A stretch of 14,952 nucleotides of DNA from a bacterium (GCA_030619425.1 JAUXBJ010000009.1:1-14952), one strand, 5' to 3'. Counted from the first letter of the stretch, positions 7,792 to 14,952 are shown. Notes: generated by a model not told the origin, from the sequence alone. Numbers and translations are program-made.

Positions 7792-8890
7792 CCGTGCCTC
7801 CAAGGCGGTCATAAACCGCCAGTGTCCGCTTGACAGTGTCGCGGATCGTTCTTCCAGGAACGTTATCGGCAATAAACACTTTTCCGGGACGGTCCAGCAA
7901 GACAAATCTCATCTTCCGACCCGAACGCTTCTTGTCGTAGCTCATGGCCGTAAGCACTCCGTCGAGATCGATCCTTACGCGCGGGATTCTCGGCAACAAC
8001 GTTTCGACAATGTCCTGATAGGCGTTCAAACGTTTGGCTCGCGACGGCTTGAGATGCACACTTAACCGCACCGCTGCCCATAGGCCGAGCAGGATCGCCT
8101 CACCGTGCAGCAGCCGTCCGTATCCAGCCGCGTGTTCCAGGGCATGACCGAAAGTGTGACCGAAGTTGAGGAACATGCGGATGTTTTTCTCACGCTCGTC
8201 AAGAGTCACAATCCTCGCCTTGCTGGCGACCGATTGCCGCACCAGCTTTGTGAGAGTGCGTTGCGAAGGGCTCGACAGATAGCGTTGGAGGGTGTCGATC
8301 ATCGGTTGACCCTCCAGCCCGGCATATTTGACAACCTCCCCTATTCCGGCCGTCAACTGACGACGATCGAGAGTATTGACCCACAAGGTGTCGATATAAA
8401 CAAACCGAGGATGCCAAAAAGCGCCGATCAGATTCTTGCCGAGACGATGGTTGATTCCGGTTTTGCCACCGATAGCTGCATCGACCATGCCGAGCAACGT
8501 CGTGGGAATAACGCCCCAGGCAATGCCGCGCAGGGTAGTCGCCGCTGCATACCCCACCAGATCGGAGGTTACGCCGCCACCAATGGCAAGAATGAAATCA
8601 TCACGACATATCTGCTCGCTCAGGAGGAACGCGTATATCCGTTCCAGAGTAGCACGCGACTTGCTCTTTTCGCCGCGCGGGAGCACCATCTCAATCACTT
8701 CACGTCCCCGTGCTTTCAACAGTGGCCGCAACGTGGAACCATGCAGAGCATAAAATTGTGCGTCGTAGAATACAAACATCCGACCGCTCGCCGCCGTGCG
8801 AGCCAGTAGTGTCGGCAGCCGGCGGAAGTCATTTGATGTCACTACGATTGGGTAGTTGCCGCTTGAGAGTCTGACACGCAAATCAGGCAT
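7784..8890 (-). CDS. aroB: 3-dehydroquinate synthase
   Basis: A 368-residue enzyme converting DAHP to 3-dehydroquinate (step 2 of the shikimate pathway), NAD- and divalent-metal-dependent. Family blocks: 'GEKSKS' near 73, 'AIGGGVTSDLVGYAA' at 102-116, 'IPTTLLGMVDAAIGGKTG' at 128-145 and 'GKNLIGAF' at 151-158. The metal ligands appear as Glu185 ('GIGEVVKYAG'), His245 ('FGHTFGHA') and His262 ('LHGEAI'), with the 17-residue spacing of the two His seen in E. coli AroB. I chose the ATG at 8890: it has AAAGG nine bases upstream, overlaps the aroK stop by 8 nt, and matches the usual N-terminus. The in-frame codon at 8920 would add ten residues lying inside aroK. Confidence 0.97.
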   Translation of the reverse strand: MPDLRVRLSSGNYPIVVTSNDFRRLPTLLARTAASGRMFVFYDAQFYALHGSTLRPLLKARGREVIEMVLPRGEKSKSRATLERIYAFLLSEQICRDDFILAIGGGVTSDLVGYAAATTLRGIAWGVIPTTLLGMVDAAIGGKTGINHRLGKNLIGAFWHPRFVYIDTLWVNTLDRRQLTAGIGEVVKYAGLEGQPMIDTLQRYLSSPSQRTLTKLVRQSVASKARIVTLDEREKNIRMFLNFGHTFGHALEHAAGYGRLLHGEAILLGLWAAVRLSVHLKPSRAKRLNAYQDIVETLLPRIPRVRIDLDGVLTAMSYDKKRSGRKMRFVLLDRPGKVFIADNVPGRTIRDTVKRTLAVYDRLGGTDA

Positions 8891-9431
8891 AACGCTTGAC
8901 CTTTCGATACACTTGGGCAACGCATTCCGCGACTGTCTTGTCGGCGGTCGATACTCTGAGGTGCGCCTGTCGATATGCGTCTTTCCGGTTTTCCAAAAGT
9001 TCGGCGATCCTTCTTAGCTTGGCCTGTCGCATTGTTTCACCCGCCGCCGGTCGGCCATCGAGCAAAGGACGGTCGTTCAGGTGTCGCAGTCGCCGATACA
9101 GTTCACGCACCGGGCAACTCAAATAAACAACCACGCCGCTCTTCTTGATCAGAGCACGGTTGGTGCGATGGCTGAAAGCGCCGCCGCCGAGTGCGATCAC
9201 CTTACGATGCGACCGGCCCACCAGTTGCCGAATTATCTCCGACTCCAGAGCACGGAATGCCGCCTCGCCATGGTCGCGGAATATCTCGTTAATTTTTCGC
9301 ACCGTCTGTTGCTCAATCATTGCATCGGTGTCGTAAAAGCGCGCCTTGAGTCTCCGGGCGAGTCGCGGCCCGATAGTTGACTTGCCGCAGCCTGAAAAAC
9401 CGATCAGAAATACAATCGTCGACCTTGTCAC
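8883..9431 (-). CDS. aroK: Shikimate kinase
   Basis: A 182-residue P-loop kinase that phosphorylates shikimate at O3 using ATP (step 5 of the pathway). Walker A is 'GFSGCGKST' (Lys17). Shikimate-binding Asp34 and Asp36 lie in 'YDTD', Arg60 in 'FRALE', then 'ALGGGAF'. The lid carries 'DRPLL' and the C-terminal adenine-binding part 'NRKDAYRQAH'. I chose the GTG at 9431 because it has AGGA upstream and gives the normal length, with the beta1 strand beginning at once. Longer in-frame starts (ATG at 9488, or 9599) would sit within aroE and add an Arg-rich, non-homologous tail. It starts 40 nt after aroE, the only non-overlapping junction of the block. Confidence 0.95.
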   Translation of the reverse strand: MTRSTIVFLIGFSGCGKSTIGPRLARRLKARFYDTDAMIEQQTVRKINEIFRDHGEAAFRALESEIIRQLVGRSHRKVIALGGGAFSHRTNRALIKKSGVVVYLSCPVRELYRRLRHLNDRPLLDGRPAAGETMRQAKLRRIAELLENRKDAYRQAHLRVSTADKTVAECVAQVYRKVKRYA

Positions 9432-9471
9432 AGTCTGTATCCTGTTCTCTCGCCGTGATCTCCTGAACGGC

Positions 9472-10314
9472 TCATCGGCCGAAAACATCCTTGTAGATCG
9501 GCTCAAAAGGCAGCTTAGTACCGGTCCAAAAATTGAAAGATCGCAAGGCTTGTCCCACCAGCATGGCCGAGCCGTCGATGGCGACAACTTCCGCCTCACG
9601 TGCCGCCGCCACCAGCTTGTTGTCCGGGTTGTAACTCAAGTCATAGTAGATGCGCATGGCCGACCAATCTAACCAGGCCGGAAGAGGTGACTCATCGGGA
9701 TGGTTGAAGCCGCCGAGCGGTGTACAGTTTGCAACGATGTCCCAGGCGTAGCGCCTCGGTGGTTTGCCGGTCCCGATCCGGCGCGTATTGATTTCGATAT
9801 TCGGCAGATGCCCTGACAGCGACTGTTTGAATGAACGCAGCCGCTCGCTGTCACGCCCCATCACGGTGCAACTCTTGATCTCATAGTCCGTGTACAGAGC
9901 GTACACAACGGCCCGAGCACCACCACCACAACCCAGAATCAGGGCCGAGCCACTCTTCAGACGTTCAGCGTGAGACCGCAGTGCCAGGGAGAATCCGTAA
10001 CAGTCGGTGTTGAATCCGCAGAGCTTGCCACCATCGAGATGGATCGAATTAACGGCCTCCAGAGCCTGGGCTACCGGATCCAGGTCGTTCAAGTACGAGA
10101 TCACCTCTTTCTTGTACGGTATCGTTACCGAAAGACCCTGCACTCCGGACAAGGCCAGCTTTTGGAAGTCATCGGCGAACTGCTCGGGCCGAATGTCGAA
10201 CAGTTCGAAGCTCCCGATTATTTTGAGGTGATCGAAGACAGCCTGGAAAATCTCAGAGGATTTTGAATAGGCCACGTTGTGGCCCACAAGTCCGAAATGA
10301 TATAGATCGGTCAT
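9472..10314 (-). CDS. aroE: Shikimate dehydrogenase
   Basis: A 280-residue enzyme that reduces 3-dehydroshikimate to shikimate with NADPH (step 4). The substrate-binding region has Ser17 and Ser19 in 'AYSKSS', the catalytic Lys68 in 'VTIPYK', Asn89 in 'AVNSI' and Asp104 in 'GFNTD'. The nucleotide-binding part has the glycine-rich loop 'GCGGGARAV', followed by 'NCTPLGGF', 'YDLSYNPDNKL' and, at the C-terminus, 'AMLVGQALRSFNFWTG'. All catalytic residues are present, but the N-terminal signature is looser than usual (see findings). The ATG overlaps the aroA stop as ATGA, so translation is probably coupled. Confidence 0.96.
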   Translation of the reverse strand: MTDLYHFGLVGHNVAYSKSSEIFQAVFDHLKIIGSFELFDIRPEQFADDFQKLALSGVQGLSVTIPYKKEVISYLNDLDPVAQALEAVNSIHLDGGKLCGFNTDCYGFSLALRSHAERLKSGSALILGCGGGARAVVYALYTDYEIKSCTVMGRDSERLRSFKQSLSGHLPNIEINTRRIGTGKPPRRYAWDIVANCTPLGGFNHPDESPLPAWLDWSAMRIYYDLSYNPDNKLVAAAREAEVVAIDGSAMLVGQALRSFNFWTGTKLPFEPIYKDVFGR

Positions 10315-11654
10315 ACTCTTATCTGATCAAGTAACTCGTAGAAGTTGGGGCAACTGACCGCCACCACTTCATCATCATCGATAGATGAGGGACCGTACAG
10401 AAACAAACCCGCGATTGAGAAGGCCATGGCTATTCTGTGATCGCCGAAGCTGTTGAAGTCGGTTCCGTTAAGTTCCTTGCCACCCTCGATGGCCAAGCCG
10501 TCCTCCAACAGACCGCACTTGATACCCATTTTGTTCAAATTCTCGGAGATGGCCACCAGCCGGTCGGACTCTTTCACACGCAGTTCGGAGGCGTCACGAA
10601 TTATGGTCGTGCCGGACGCGAAAGCAGCCATCACGGCCGCCATCGGAATCTCATCGATCAACCCGACAGTAGTATCCCCGGATATCTTGCGTGGTTTCAG
10701 CGAAGCACCGGTGACGGTGACATCAGCGCGGGGTTCTCCGGAGACGACAGTGCGGTTGTCAATCTGCACGTTGCAGCCGATCGTCCTGAGATGGTCGAGC
10801 ATGGCTGTGCGGGTGGGGTTGAGACCGACGTTTTCCGTCGTAAGGGAACGACCGGAAAGCGCCGCGGCGCCCCAGAAGAAAACAGCCGTTGAGATATCTC
10901 CGGGAATGTCGACCAGACCGCCGTTGACAGTTGCCTTGCGATCAAGGGTGATCTCGCGTTTGAACGGTTCCGGACGCTCCATGCGTCGTTTTCGCGGGTC
11001 GTTAGGATCAGCCACGGCCACCGCCTTGATATTCCTCACGGTGAGACCCTCGCCGAGTTGCCGCAGCATGATTTCAGTGTGATCCCGCGTGATAGTATCT
11101 TCGCGAATCACCACGGAACATGAGGATGCCAGCCCAGCCAACAGCAGCGCCGACTTGACCTGGGCCGATGCGACCGGGAGCCGGTATTCGAGCGATGATA
11201 ACTGCCGGCCGCGGATTCGCAGCGGCAAGCAGTTGTTGTCGGCAAATATCTCCGCCCCCATGCTCTCAAGCGGGTCGATAACACGCTTCATCGGACGCTT
11301 ACTCAGAGACTCGTCGCCGGTAAGAGTAACTTCAACCGAGGAACCAGCAAGGATACCCGATAACAATCGGGCGGTGGTGCCGGAGTTGCCGCAATCGATA
11401 AGCGTAGCAGCATCGACATTCAACCGTTCCGGGGGAGTGAGCAGCAATTCGTCGTTACCATGTTCGACCCGAACACCCAGCGTCTCAGCGGCCTTAAGTG
11501 ATCTCTGACAATCGGCGCTACCTGGGAAATTGCGTATCGTGATCGGACCCCTGGAGAGTATGGAGAACAAGGCGGCGCGATGAGCGATCGATTTGTCTCC
11601 GGGAAGTCGGATGGTCCCGCCGATTTTGCGGGCCGGCTTCAGAATCCGTTTCAT
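10311..11654 (-). CDS. aroA: 3-phosphoshikimate 1-carboxyvinyltransferase (EPSP synthase), class II type
   Basis: A 447-residue enzyme joining shikimate 3-phosphate and phosphoenolpyruvate to EPSP (step 6). It carries the four sequence marks used to define class II EPSP synthases: GDKS (19-22), SAQVK (163-167), RDHTE (190-194) and NPTR (in 'VGLNPTRTAML'). The PEP-binding loop is 'CGNSGTTARLLSG' with Gly92 where the glyphosate-tolerant CP4 enzyme has Ala100. Further conserved blocks are 'DEIPMAAVMAAFA' with the catalytic Asp, 'KESDR' and 'SFGDHRIAMAF' near the C-terminus. The ATG has AGGA seven bases upstream and overlaps the aroF stop as ATGA. Length matches the family. Confidence 0.97.
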   Translation of the reverse strand: MKRILKPARKIGGTIRLPGDKSIAHRAALFSILSRGPITIRNFPGSADCQRSLKAAETLGVRVEHGNDELLLTPPERLNVDAATLIDCGNSGTTARLLSGILAGSSVEVTLTGDESLSKRPMKRVIDPLESMGAEIFADNNCLPLRIRGRQLSSLEYRLPVASAQVKSALLLAGLASSCSVVIREDTITRDHTEIMLRQLGEGLTVRNIKAVAVADPNDPRKRRMERPEPFKREITLDRKATVNGGLVDIPGDISTAVFFWGAAALSGRSLTTENVGLNPTRTAMLDHLRTIGCNVQIDNRTVVSGEPRADVTVTGASLKPRKISGDTTVGLIDEIPMAAVMAAFASGTTIIRDASELRVKESDRLVAISENLNKMGIKCGLLEDGLAIEGGKELNGTDFNSFGDHRIAMAFSIAGLFLYGPSSIDDDEVVAVSCPNFYELLDQIRV

Positions 11655-12667
11655 TCGCAGGTCCTGCCTAACACCGAACCAATGGCTCGTATCTCCTTCA
11701 TTAGTCCGTCAAAGTTGTCCGGTGTTAATGACTGGGGTCCATCGGACAGCGCGTTGGCCGGGTCGTGATGAACCTCGACCAGCAGTCCATCGGCGCCGAC
11801 GGCGATGGCGGCCCGAGACAGCGGCAACACCTTGTGCGCTATACCGGTGCCATGACTGGGGTCGACGATAATCGGCAGATGGCTGGTCCGTTTGACATAC
11901 GGTACCGACGATAGATCGAGGGTGTTGCGAGTATGGTCGGCGAAGGTGCGTACGCCGCGCTCGCACAGGATGACATTGTGATTCCCCTCGTTCATAACGT
12001 ACTCGGCTGCCATCAGAAACTCTTCCAGCGTGGCCGCCATCCCACGTTTAAGTAACACCGGCTTTTGCTGACGGCCGGCCTTCTTCAATAACGAGTAGTT
12101 CTGCATATTGCGCGCGCCGATTTGGATGATATCCGCATACTCCGAGACCAGGTCCAGCACCTCTGTGTCGATCGCTTCAGTGACGATCGACAGACCAAAC
12201 TTGTCACGTACTTCGGCCAGAATCTTGAGTCCTTCTTCCTCCAGTCCCTGAAAACTGTACGGCGAGGTACGCGGCTTGTAAGCGCCGCCGCGAAAGATTC
12301 GCGCTCCGGACTTGGCCACACGCTCGGCGATAATCATACATTGCTCGCGACTTTCGACGGCGCATGGTCCCGCCATCGCGACCAGATTCTTGCCGCCGAC
12401 CGCAATACCGTTGACATCGATTACTGAGTCTTCGGGGTAAAACTCGCGACTGACCAGCTTGAACGGCTTGGTAACATGAATTATCTCTTTGACGCCCCCG
12501 AGAGCCAAAATATGGTCAGCGTCGATCTGCTGTTTGTTGCCGGTCACACCGATAGCCGTGCGCAAGGCACCGGGCATCGGGTGCGCCTTCAGTCCCGCCT
12601 TCTCGATCTCATGACATATCTTTTCCACCATCTCACGGGTGGCATTCTTGTCCATTACAACCAACAT
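11651..12667 (-). CDS. aroF: 3-deoxy-D-arabino-heptulosonate 7-phosphate (DAHP) synthase, type I-beta with N-terminal regulatory domain
   Basis: A 338-residue enzyme condensing PEP and erythrose 4-phosphate, the entry step of aromatic synthesis. Residues ~1-70 ('[10 protein letters not shown]...' to '[10 protein letters not shown]') form the ferredoxin-like domain seen in Thermotoga-type DAHP synthases, where it mediates feedback inhibition by tyrosine or phenylalanine. The TIM barrel follows with 'AGPCAVES' (99-106, metal-binding Cys102), '[17 protein letters not shown]' (~125-141), 'LLKRGMAAT', '[10 protein letters not shown]', 'VDPSHGTG' and '[14 protein letters not shown]'. The ATG has AGGAG at good spacing. 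It is the first gene of the coupled shikimate block, so feedback control at this protein would set flux for the genes behind it. The inhibitor cannot be read from sequence. Confidence 0.96.
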   Translation of the reverse strand: MLVVMDKNATREMVEKICHEIEKAGLKAHPMPGALRTAIGVTGNKQQIDADHILALGGVKEIIHVTKPFKLVSREFYPEDSVIDVNGIAVGGKNLVAMAGPCAVESREQCMIIAERVAKSGARIFRGGAYKPRTSPYSFQGLEEEGLKILAEVRDKFGLSIVTEAIDTEVLDLVSEYADIIQIGARNMQNYSLLKKAGRQQKPVLLKRGMAATLEEFLMAAEYVMNEGNHNVILCERGVRTFADHTRNTLDLSSVPYVKRTSHLPIIVDPSHGTGIAHKVLPLSRAAIAVGADGLLVEVHHDPANALSDGPQSLTPDNFDGLMKEIRAIGSVLGRTCE

Positions 12668-12764
12668 CTATGACTCCTGTCGCACGAAAGCGTTATCTCA
12701 AAAGAACTAGTGTTCTGTTCCAAGACTACATTGACACAATCTTGTTCTTGTGCCCGGCAGGAAA

Positions 12765-12779
12765 CCGGTGTCCCACCGG
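12765..12779 (-). terminator. Small hairpin after argS, possible weak terminator or attenuator
   Basis: Directly after the argS stop lies a perfect 6-bp inverted repeat, CCGGTG and CACCGG, with a 3-nt loop. In the minus-strand transcript it is followed by only three T's (TTTCC), so it is a poor intrinsic terminator and may allow read-through into aroF. The remainder of the 114-nt argS-aroF gap shows no promoter I can defend and no leader peptide rich in aromatic codons. Confidence 0.35.
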
Positions 12780-12781
12780 CG

Positions 12782-14584
12782 TCACATTTCCTCCGGAGCT
12801 TCCATCCCCAGCAAGTACAGACCTTCGCCCAACACCGTCTGCACCGACTTCACCAACACCATGCGCACCGCGGAAAGCGCCTGGTTGTCTGAAATAATTT
12901 TGTCGATCCGGCCATTCTCATCCTTGCGCTGGTAGAACTTGTTTAACGCCGCAGCCAGGCGCAACAGATAGGCGGCGATCACGTGCGGGTCGTACGTGCG
13001 CGCGGCGTCCTCAATTATCTCCGGAAAGTCCGCCAGCAGTTCAATGACGCGGCGTTCTTCCACGTTATCCAGAAGAGCGACGTCGATCTTTGATGTTATG
13101 TCCTTACCGTAGTTTCTAAGGAGGGAACAGAGCCGCGCATGCGTGTACTGCAAGTATGGTCCGGTCTCCCCCTCGAAACTCAGCACCTCATCCCAATCGA
13201 AATTGACGTCCTTGTGGCGTCGTACCGAGAACTGCGAAAAGATCACCGCACCGACACCGATGTTGTGGGCGGTGGCATCAATCGCGTCAAGCGATGGGTT
13301 TTTCTCAAGAATCTTCTCGTGCGCCAGCGCCACCGCGCGATCAATCACGTCTTCCAGAAAGATCACCTTTCCGGACCGCGTCGCCATCGTCTCCCCTTCA
13401 AAAAGAACCCATCCGAAACCGATGTGCTTTACTCGTCCAGTCATGCGGTCGGCCCGCGGGACACTCTCCGCTTCTTCCAGCATGGATATGACCTTGAAGG
13501 CTTGCTTAAAGTAATCCGACTGCGCCGTGCCCACGACATATAGCGACTCATGAAAATGGTAGGTCTCCCAACGGTAAATCAGACCGGCCAGATCGCGCGT
13601 AGCGTAGAGCGTGGCGCCGTCTCCCTTCTTCAGCATACAGGGCGGCAGATTCGGATCATCGAGCGGCACCACCAGTGCGCCTTTGGACATTTCCGTCAGG
13701 CCGGCCTTCTGTAATCGCTCGATAAGAGGCTCCATCTTGTCATTCAAGAACGACTCGCCGGTGATGATATCGAATTCGACACCCAGCATATCATGGATGC
13801 GATCAAGCTCGGCCAGCGAGATCGTCTTCAATCGCTCCCACAGTTGGACCGCTTCCGAATCACCATCCTCGAGTTGTTTGAATGCCTGACGCGCCTCATC
13901 ATCAAGCGTGGGGTCTTTCCTGGCTTCGTCGTGGAAACGAACGTACAACTCCAGAAGCTGTTTGACTGCATCTTTCTCGAGGTTGACCTTTTCACCCCAC
14001 ATTCGGTAGGCCATGATCATCTTCCCGAACTGAGTCCCCCAGTCGCCCAGGTAGTTGATCCCGATAACGTCGAAACCGAGTTTCTTGTACACCCTTCGAA
14101 GCGAGTTTCCGATGATGGTCGAGCGAAGATGCCCCACACCGTACGGTTTGGCAATGTTGGCCGAACAGTACTCGATCAGGTACTTGCGGTTTTGCCCGAA
14201 GTCGGAATCGCCGTAATGGGACTCGCGCGACAGGACGTCGCCGAGGGTTCGGGACGCCAACTCCGTCGGATCCACGCGCACATTTATAAAGCCACTGACA
14301 GCTTCGGCAGTACAAATGGCGTTATCGTCAAGTAATCGGTTGGTTTCTTCCGCCACCCCTGCCGCGATATCGGGAGGTTTCCCACCTAAGAGTTTGGCGT
14401 ATCGGAAAACTGGAAAGGCGAAGCGTCCCATAGAGGGATCTTTCGGTTTTTCCAGATGCTCAAGAATGAACCGGGCGTCAAAAACTTCCTTCTTCCCCGT
14501 CGCGGCGTACGCCTCCGGGAAAGTTGCCTTGAAAGCCTGGGCCGCTTTGTCGGCGAACAACTGTTTGAACTGGTCTTTATTCAT
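12782..14584 (-). CDS. argS: Arginyl-tRNA synthetase
   Basis: A 600-residue class I aminoacyl-tRNA synthetase charging tRNA(Arg). Residues ~1-110 form the Arg-tRNA-synt-N additional domain, which recognises the tRNA. The active-site signature is 'NIAKPYGVGHLRSTIIGN' (143-160). The tetrad is G149-V-G-H152, so the first His of HIGH is Gly. The middle carries 'NYLGDWGTQFGKM', then 'MATRSGKVIFLEDV', the ArgRS form of the KMSKS loop. The helical DALR anticodon-binding domain includes 'LQYTHARL' and ends in 'LYLLGMEAPEEM', the standard ArgRS C-terminus. The ATG at 14584 has no strong Shine-Dalgarno (TGAGAA lies far upstream). A promoter is seen at 14648-14676. Aromatic genes follow on the same strand after a 114-nt gap. 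Confidence 0.97.
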   Translation of the reverse strand: MNKDQFKQLFADKAAQAFKATFPEAYAATGKKEVFDARFILEHLEKPKDPSMGRFAFPVFRYAKLLGGKPPDIAAGVAEETNRLLDDNAICTAEAVSGFINVRVDPTELASRTLGDVLSRESHYGDSDFGQNRKYLIEYCSANIAKPYGVGHLRSTIIGNSLRRVYKKLGFDVIGINYLGDWGTQFGKMIMAYRMWGEKVNLEKDAVKQLLELYVRFHDEARKDPTLDDEARQAFKQLEDGDSEAVQLWERLKTISLAELDRIHDMLGVEFDIITGESFLNDKMEPLIERLQKAGLTEMSKGALVVPLDDPNLPPCMLKKGDGATLYATRDLAGLIYRWETYHFHESLYVVGTAQSDYFKQAFKVISMLEEAESVPRADRMTGRVKHIGFGWVLFEGETMATRSGKVIFLEDVIDRAVALAHEKILEKNPSLDAIDATAHNIGVGAVIFSQFSVRRHKDVNFDWDEVLSFEGETGPYLQYTHARLCSLLRNYGKDITSKIDVALLDNVEERRVIELLADFPEIIEDAARTYDPHVIAAYLLRLAAALNKFYQRKDENGRIDKIISDNQALSAVRMVLVKSVQTVLGEGLYLLGMEAPEEM

Positions 14585-14647
14585 CGCAACTACATTCTCA
14601 GGTTACAGAAGTATCCACGGTCAACCGGGCGCCTTCCGTAAGCGGCC

Positions 14648-14676
14648 AAGATATTCGATTGGAATGCGAAAGTCAA
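14648..14676 (-). promoter_or_regulatory. sigma70-type promoter for argS
   Basis: On the minus strand, -35 TTGACT (14671-14676, 5 of 6) and -10 TATCTT (14648-14653, 4 of 6) are separated by exactly 17 nt. It would give a leader of about 55-60 nt before argS. It lies just downstream of the direct repeats at 14699-14747. Confidence 0.5.
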
Positions 14677-14698
14677 AACGTATTATCAGCGTGTCAAG

Positions 14699-14747
14699 GC
14701 AAAATAGAAATGTCCGGTTTTTAGCAAGATAGAAATGTCCTATTTTG
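14699..14747 (-). repeat. Two 25-nt-spaced direct repeats, possible insertion-sequence end
   Basis: Two copies of GCAARATAGAAATGTCC lie at 14699-14715 and 14724-14740, 16 of 17 bases identical with a period of 25 nt, each followed by a T-rich stretch. Short tandem terminal repeats of this kind occur at the ends of IS21-type elements, and I infer a relic or solo element end. No transposase gene is present in the window, so this could also be a binding site for a regulator of argS. Confidence 0.5.
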
Positions 14748-14841
14748 TTAATTGAGTCATGTTCTTTCGGGCTATAGGTTTCACATTTAGTGGGCGGCAG
14801 ACGTCCTGAGGCTGTCCCTATATCCTCGTGAAGCGCGCGAG

Positions 14842-14919
14842 GGCGTACGCCACGCTACAGTAGGTCAGGAGCCCTGTGCTCCTGACGATAGGCGTCAGGT
14901 TCCAAGGAACCTGACCTAC
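14842..14919. repeat. REP-like extragenic palindrome cluster (two perfect hairpins inside an outer inverted repeat)
   Basis: Hairpin 1: GTCAGGAGC (14864-14872) pairs with GCTCCTGAC (14878-14886), 9 bp with a 5-nt loop. Hairpin 2: GTCAGGTTCC (14894-14903) pairs with GGAACCTGAC (14906-14915), 10 bp with a 2-nt centre. An outer 10-bp inverted repeat, GTAGGTCAGG (14860-14869) and CCTGACCTAC (14910-14919), encloses both. A 10-bp perfect palindrome GGCGTACGCC lies just beside it at 14842-14851. No coding frame crosses the block. The layout is that of REP/BIME-type repetitive elements. Together with the direct repeats and the argS promoter, this accounts for most of the 368-base gene-free right end; 14748-14841 and 14920-14952 show nothing else I can name. 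Confidence 0.7.
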
Positions 14920-14952
14920 AAGACTGATCTACCACGGATGTCGAAACCCGCC

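Noticed and set aside
8105..8809. Plus-strand open frame (234 codons) opposite aroB
   Set aside because: Entirely antisense to a well-conserved aroB, no Shine-Dalgarno, no motif. The same applies to the frames at 6149-6772 and 13793-14335.
9432..9599. N-terminal extension of shikimate kinase from starts at 9599 or 9488
   Set aside because: The extra residues lie mostly inside aroE in another frame, are Arg/Ser-rich and not kinase-like. The GTG at 9431 has a ribosome site and gives the family length.
12703..12716. Operator-like inverted repeat AGAAC-N4-GTTCT upstream of aroF
   Set aside because: Five-base arms are expected by chance at this length and no second copy or promoter overlaps it.
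14692..14697. Perfect TTGACA on the minus strand as the argS -35
   Set aside because: No -10-like hexamer occurs 16-18 nt downstream. The nearby GATAAT is only a few bases away. The pair at 14648-14676 has the correct spacing.
14699..14747. CRISPR array
   Set aside because: Only two 17-nt units with an 8-nt gap; no spacers of normal length and no cas genes.

Overview
The window looks like a chromosomal stretch of core metabolism from a Gram-negative-type bacterium. Two protein families imply an outer membrane: an OstA/LptD-like protein (LPS transport) and a secreted beta-barrel-like protein. There is also a lipobox-bearing lipoprotein. Base composition is moderately GC-rich. Gene content and the palindromic extragenic repeats would suit a lineage of the FCB superphylum such as a Zixibacteria-like candidate phylum, but that placement is only a guess because no marker gene was compared. 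No plasmid, prophage, CRISPR or defence gene is visible.

Layout. Eleven of the twelve genes lie on the minus strand. Right edge (14585-14952): no gene, but two 25-nt-spaced direct repeats, a REP-like double palindrome and a sigma70-type promoter for argS. Then, reading leftward: argS, a 114-nt gap with a small hairpin, and a compact shikimate operon aroF-aroA-aroE-aroK-aroB-aroQ. A lipoprotein gene is coupled to the end of aroQ. A single plus-strand gene (5112-5768, secreted beta-barrel-like protein) with its own promoter converges on this operon and diverges from a MATE-family transporter. The left third holds the MATE gene, a fumarylacetoacetate hydrolase (FAH) family enzyme, a free-standing alanyl-tRNA editing protein (AlaX type) and, 4 nt after it, an OstA/LptD-like gene that runs off the left edge.

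How the genes work together. AroF makes DAHP; AroB, AroQ, AroE, AroK and AroA carry it to EPSP. Only chorismate synthase (aroC) is missing from a full set for chorismate. Five of the six junctions in the block from aroF to the lipoprotein overlap by 1-8 nt, so the block is very probably one translationally coupled transcript. ArgRS and AlaX are both translation-fidelity or tRNA-charging functions; the OstA-like protein belongs to LPS transport.

The most unusual gene is the last of the operon. It is a lipoprotein related to gluzincin (M2/M3-like) metallopeptidases whose HExxH motif reads HQVGR. It has lost the catalytic Glu and the second His but keeps a Glu at the spacing of the third zinc ligand. 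I see no clearly new multi-gene system here; this degenerate peptidase and the extragenic repeats are the points most worth following up.
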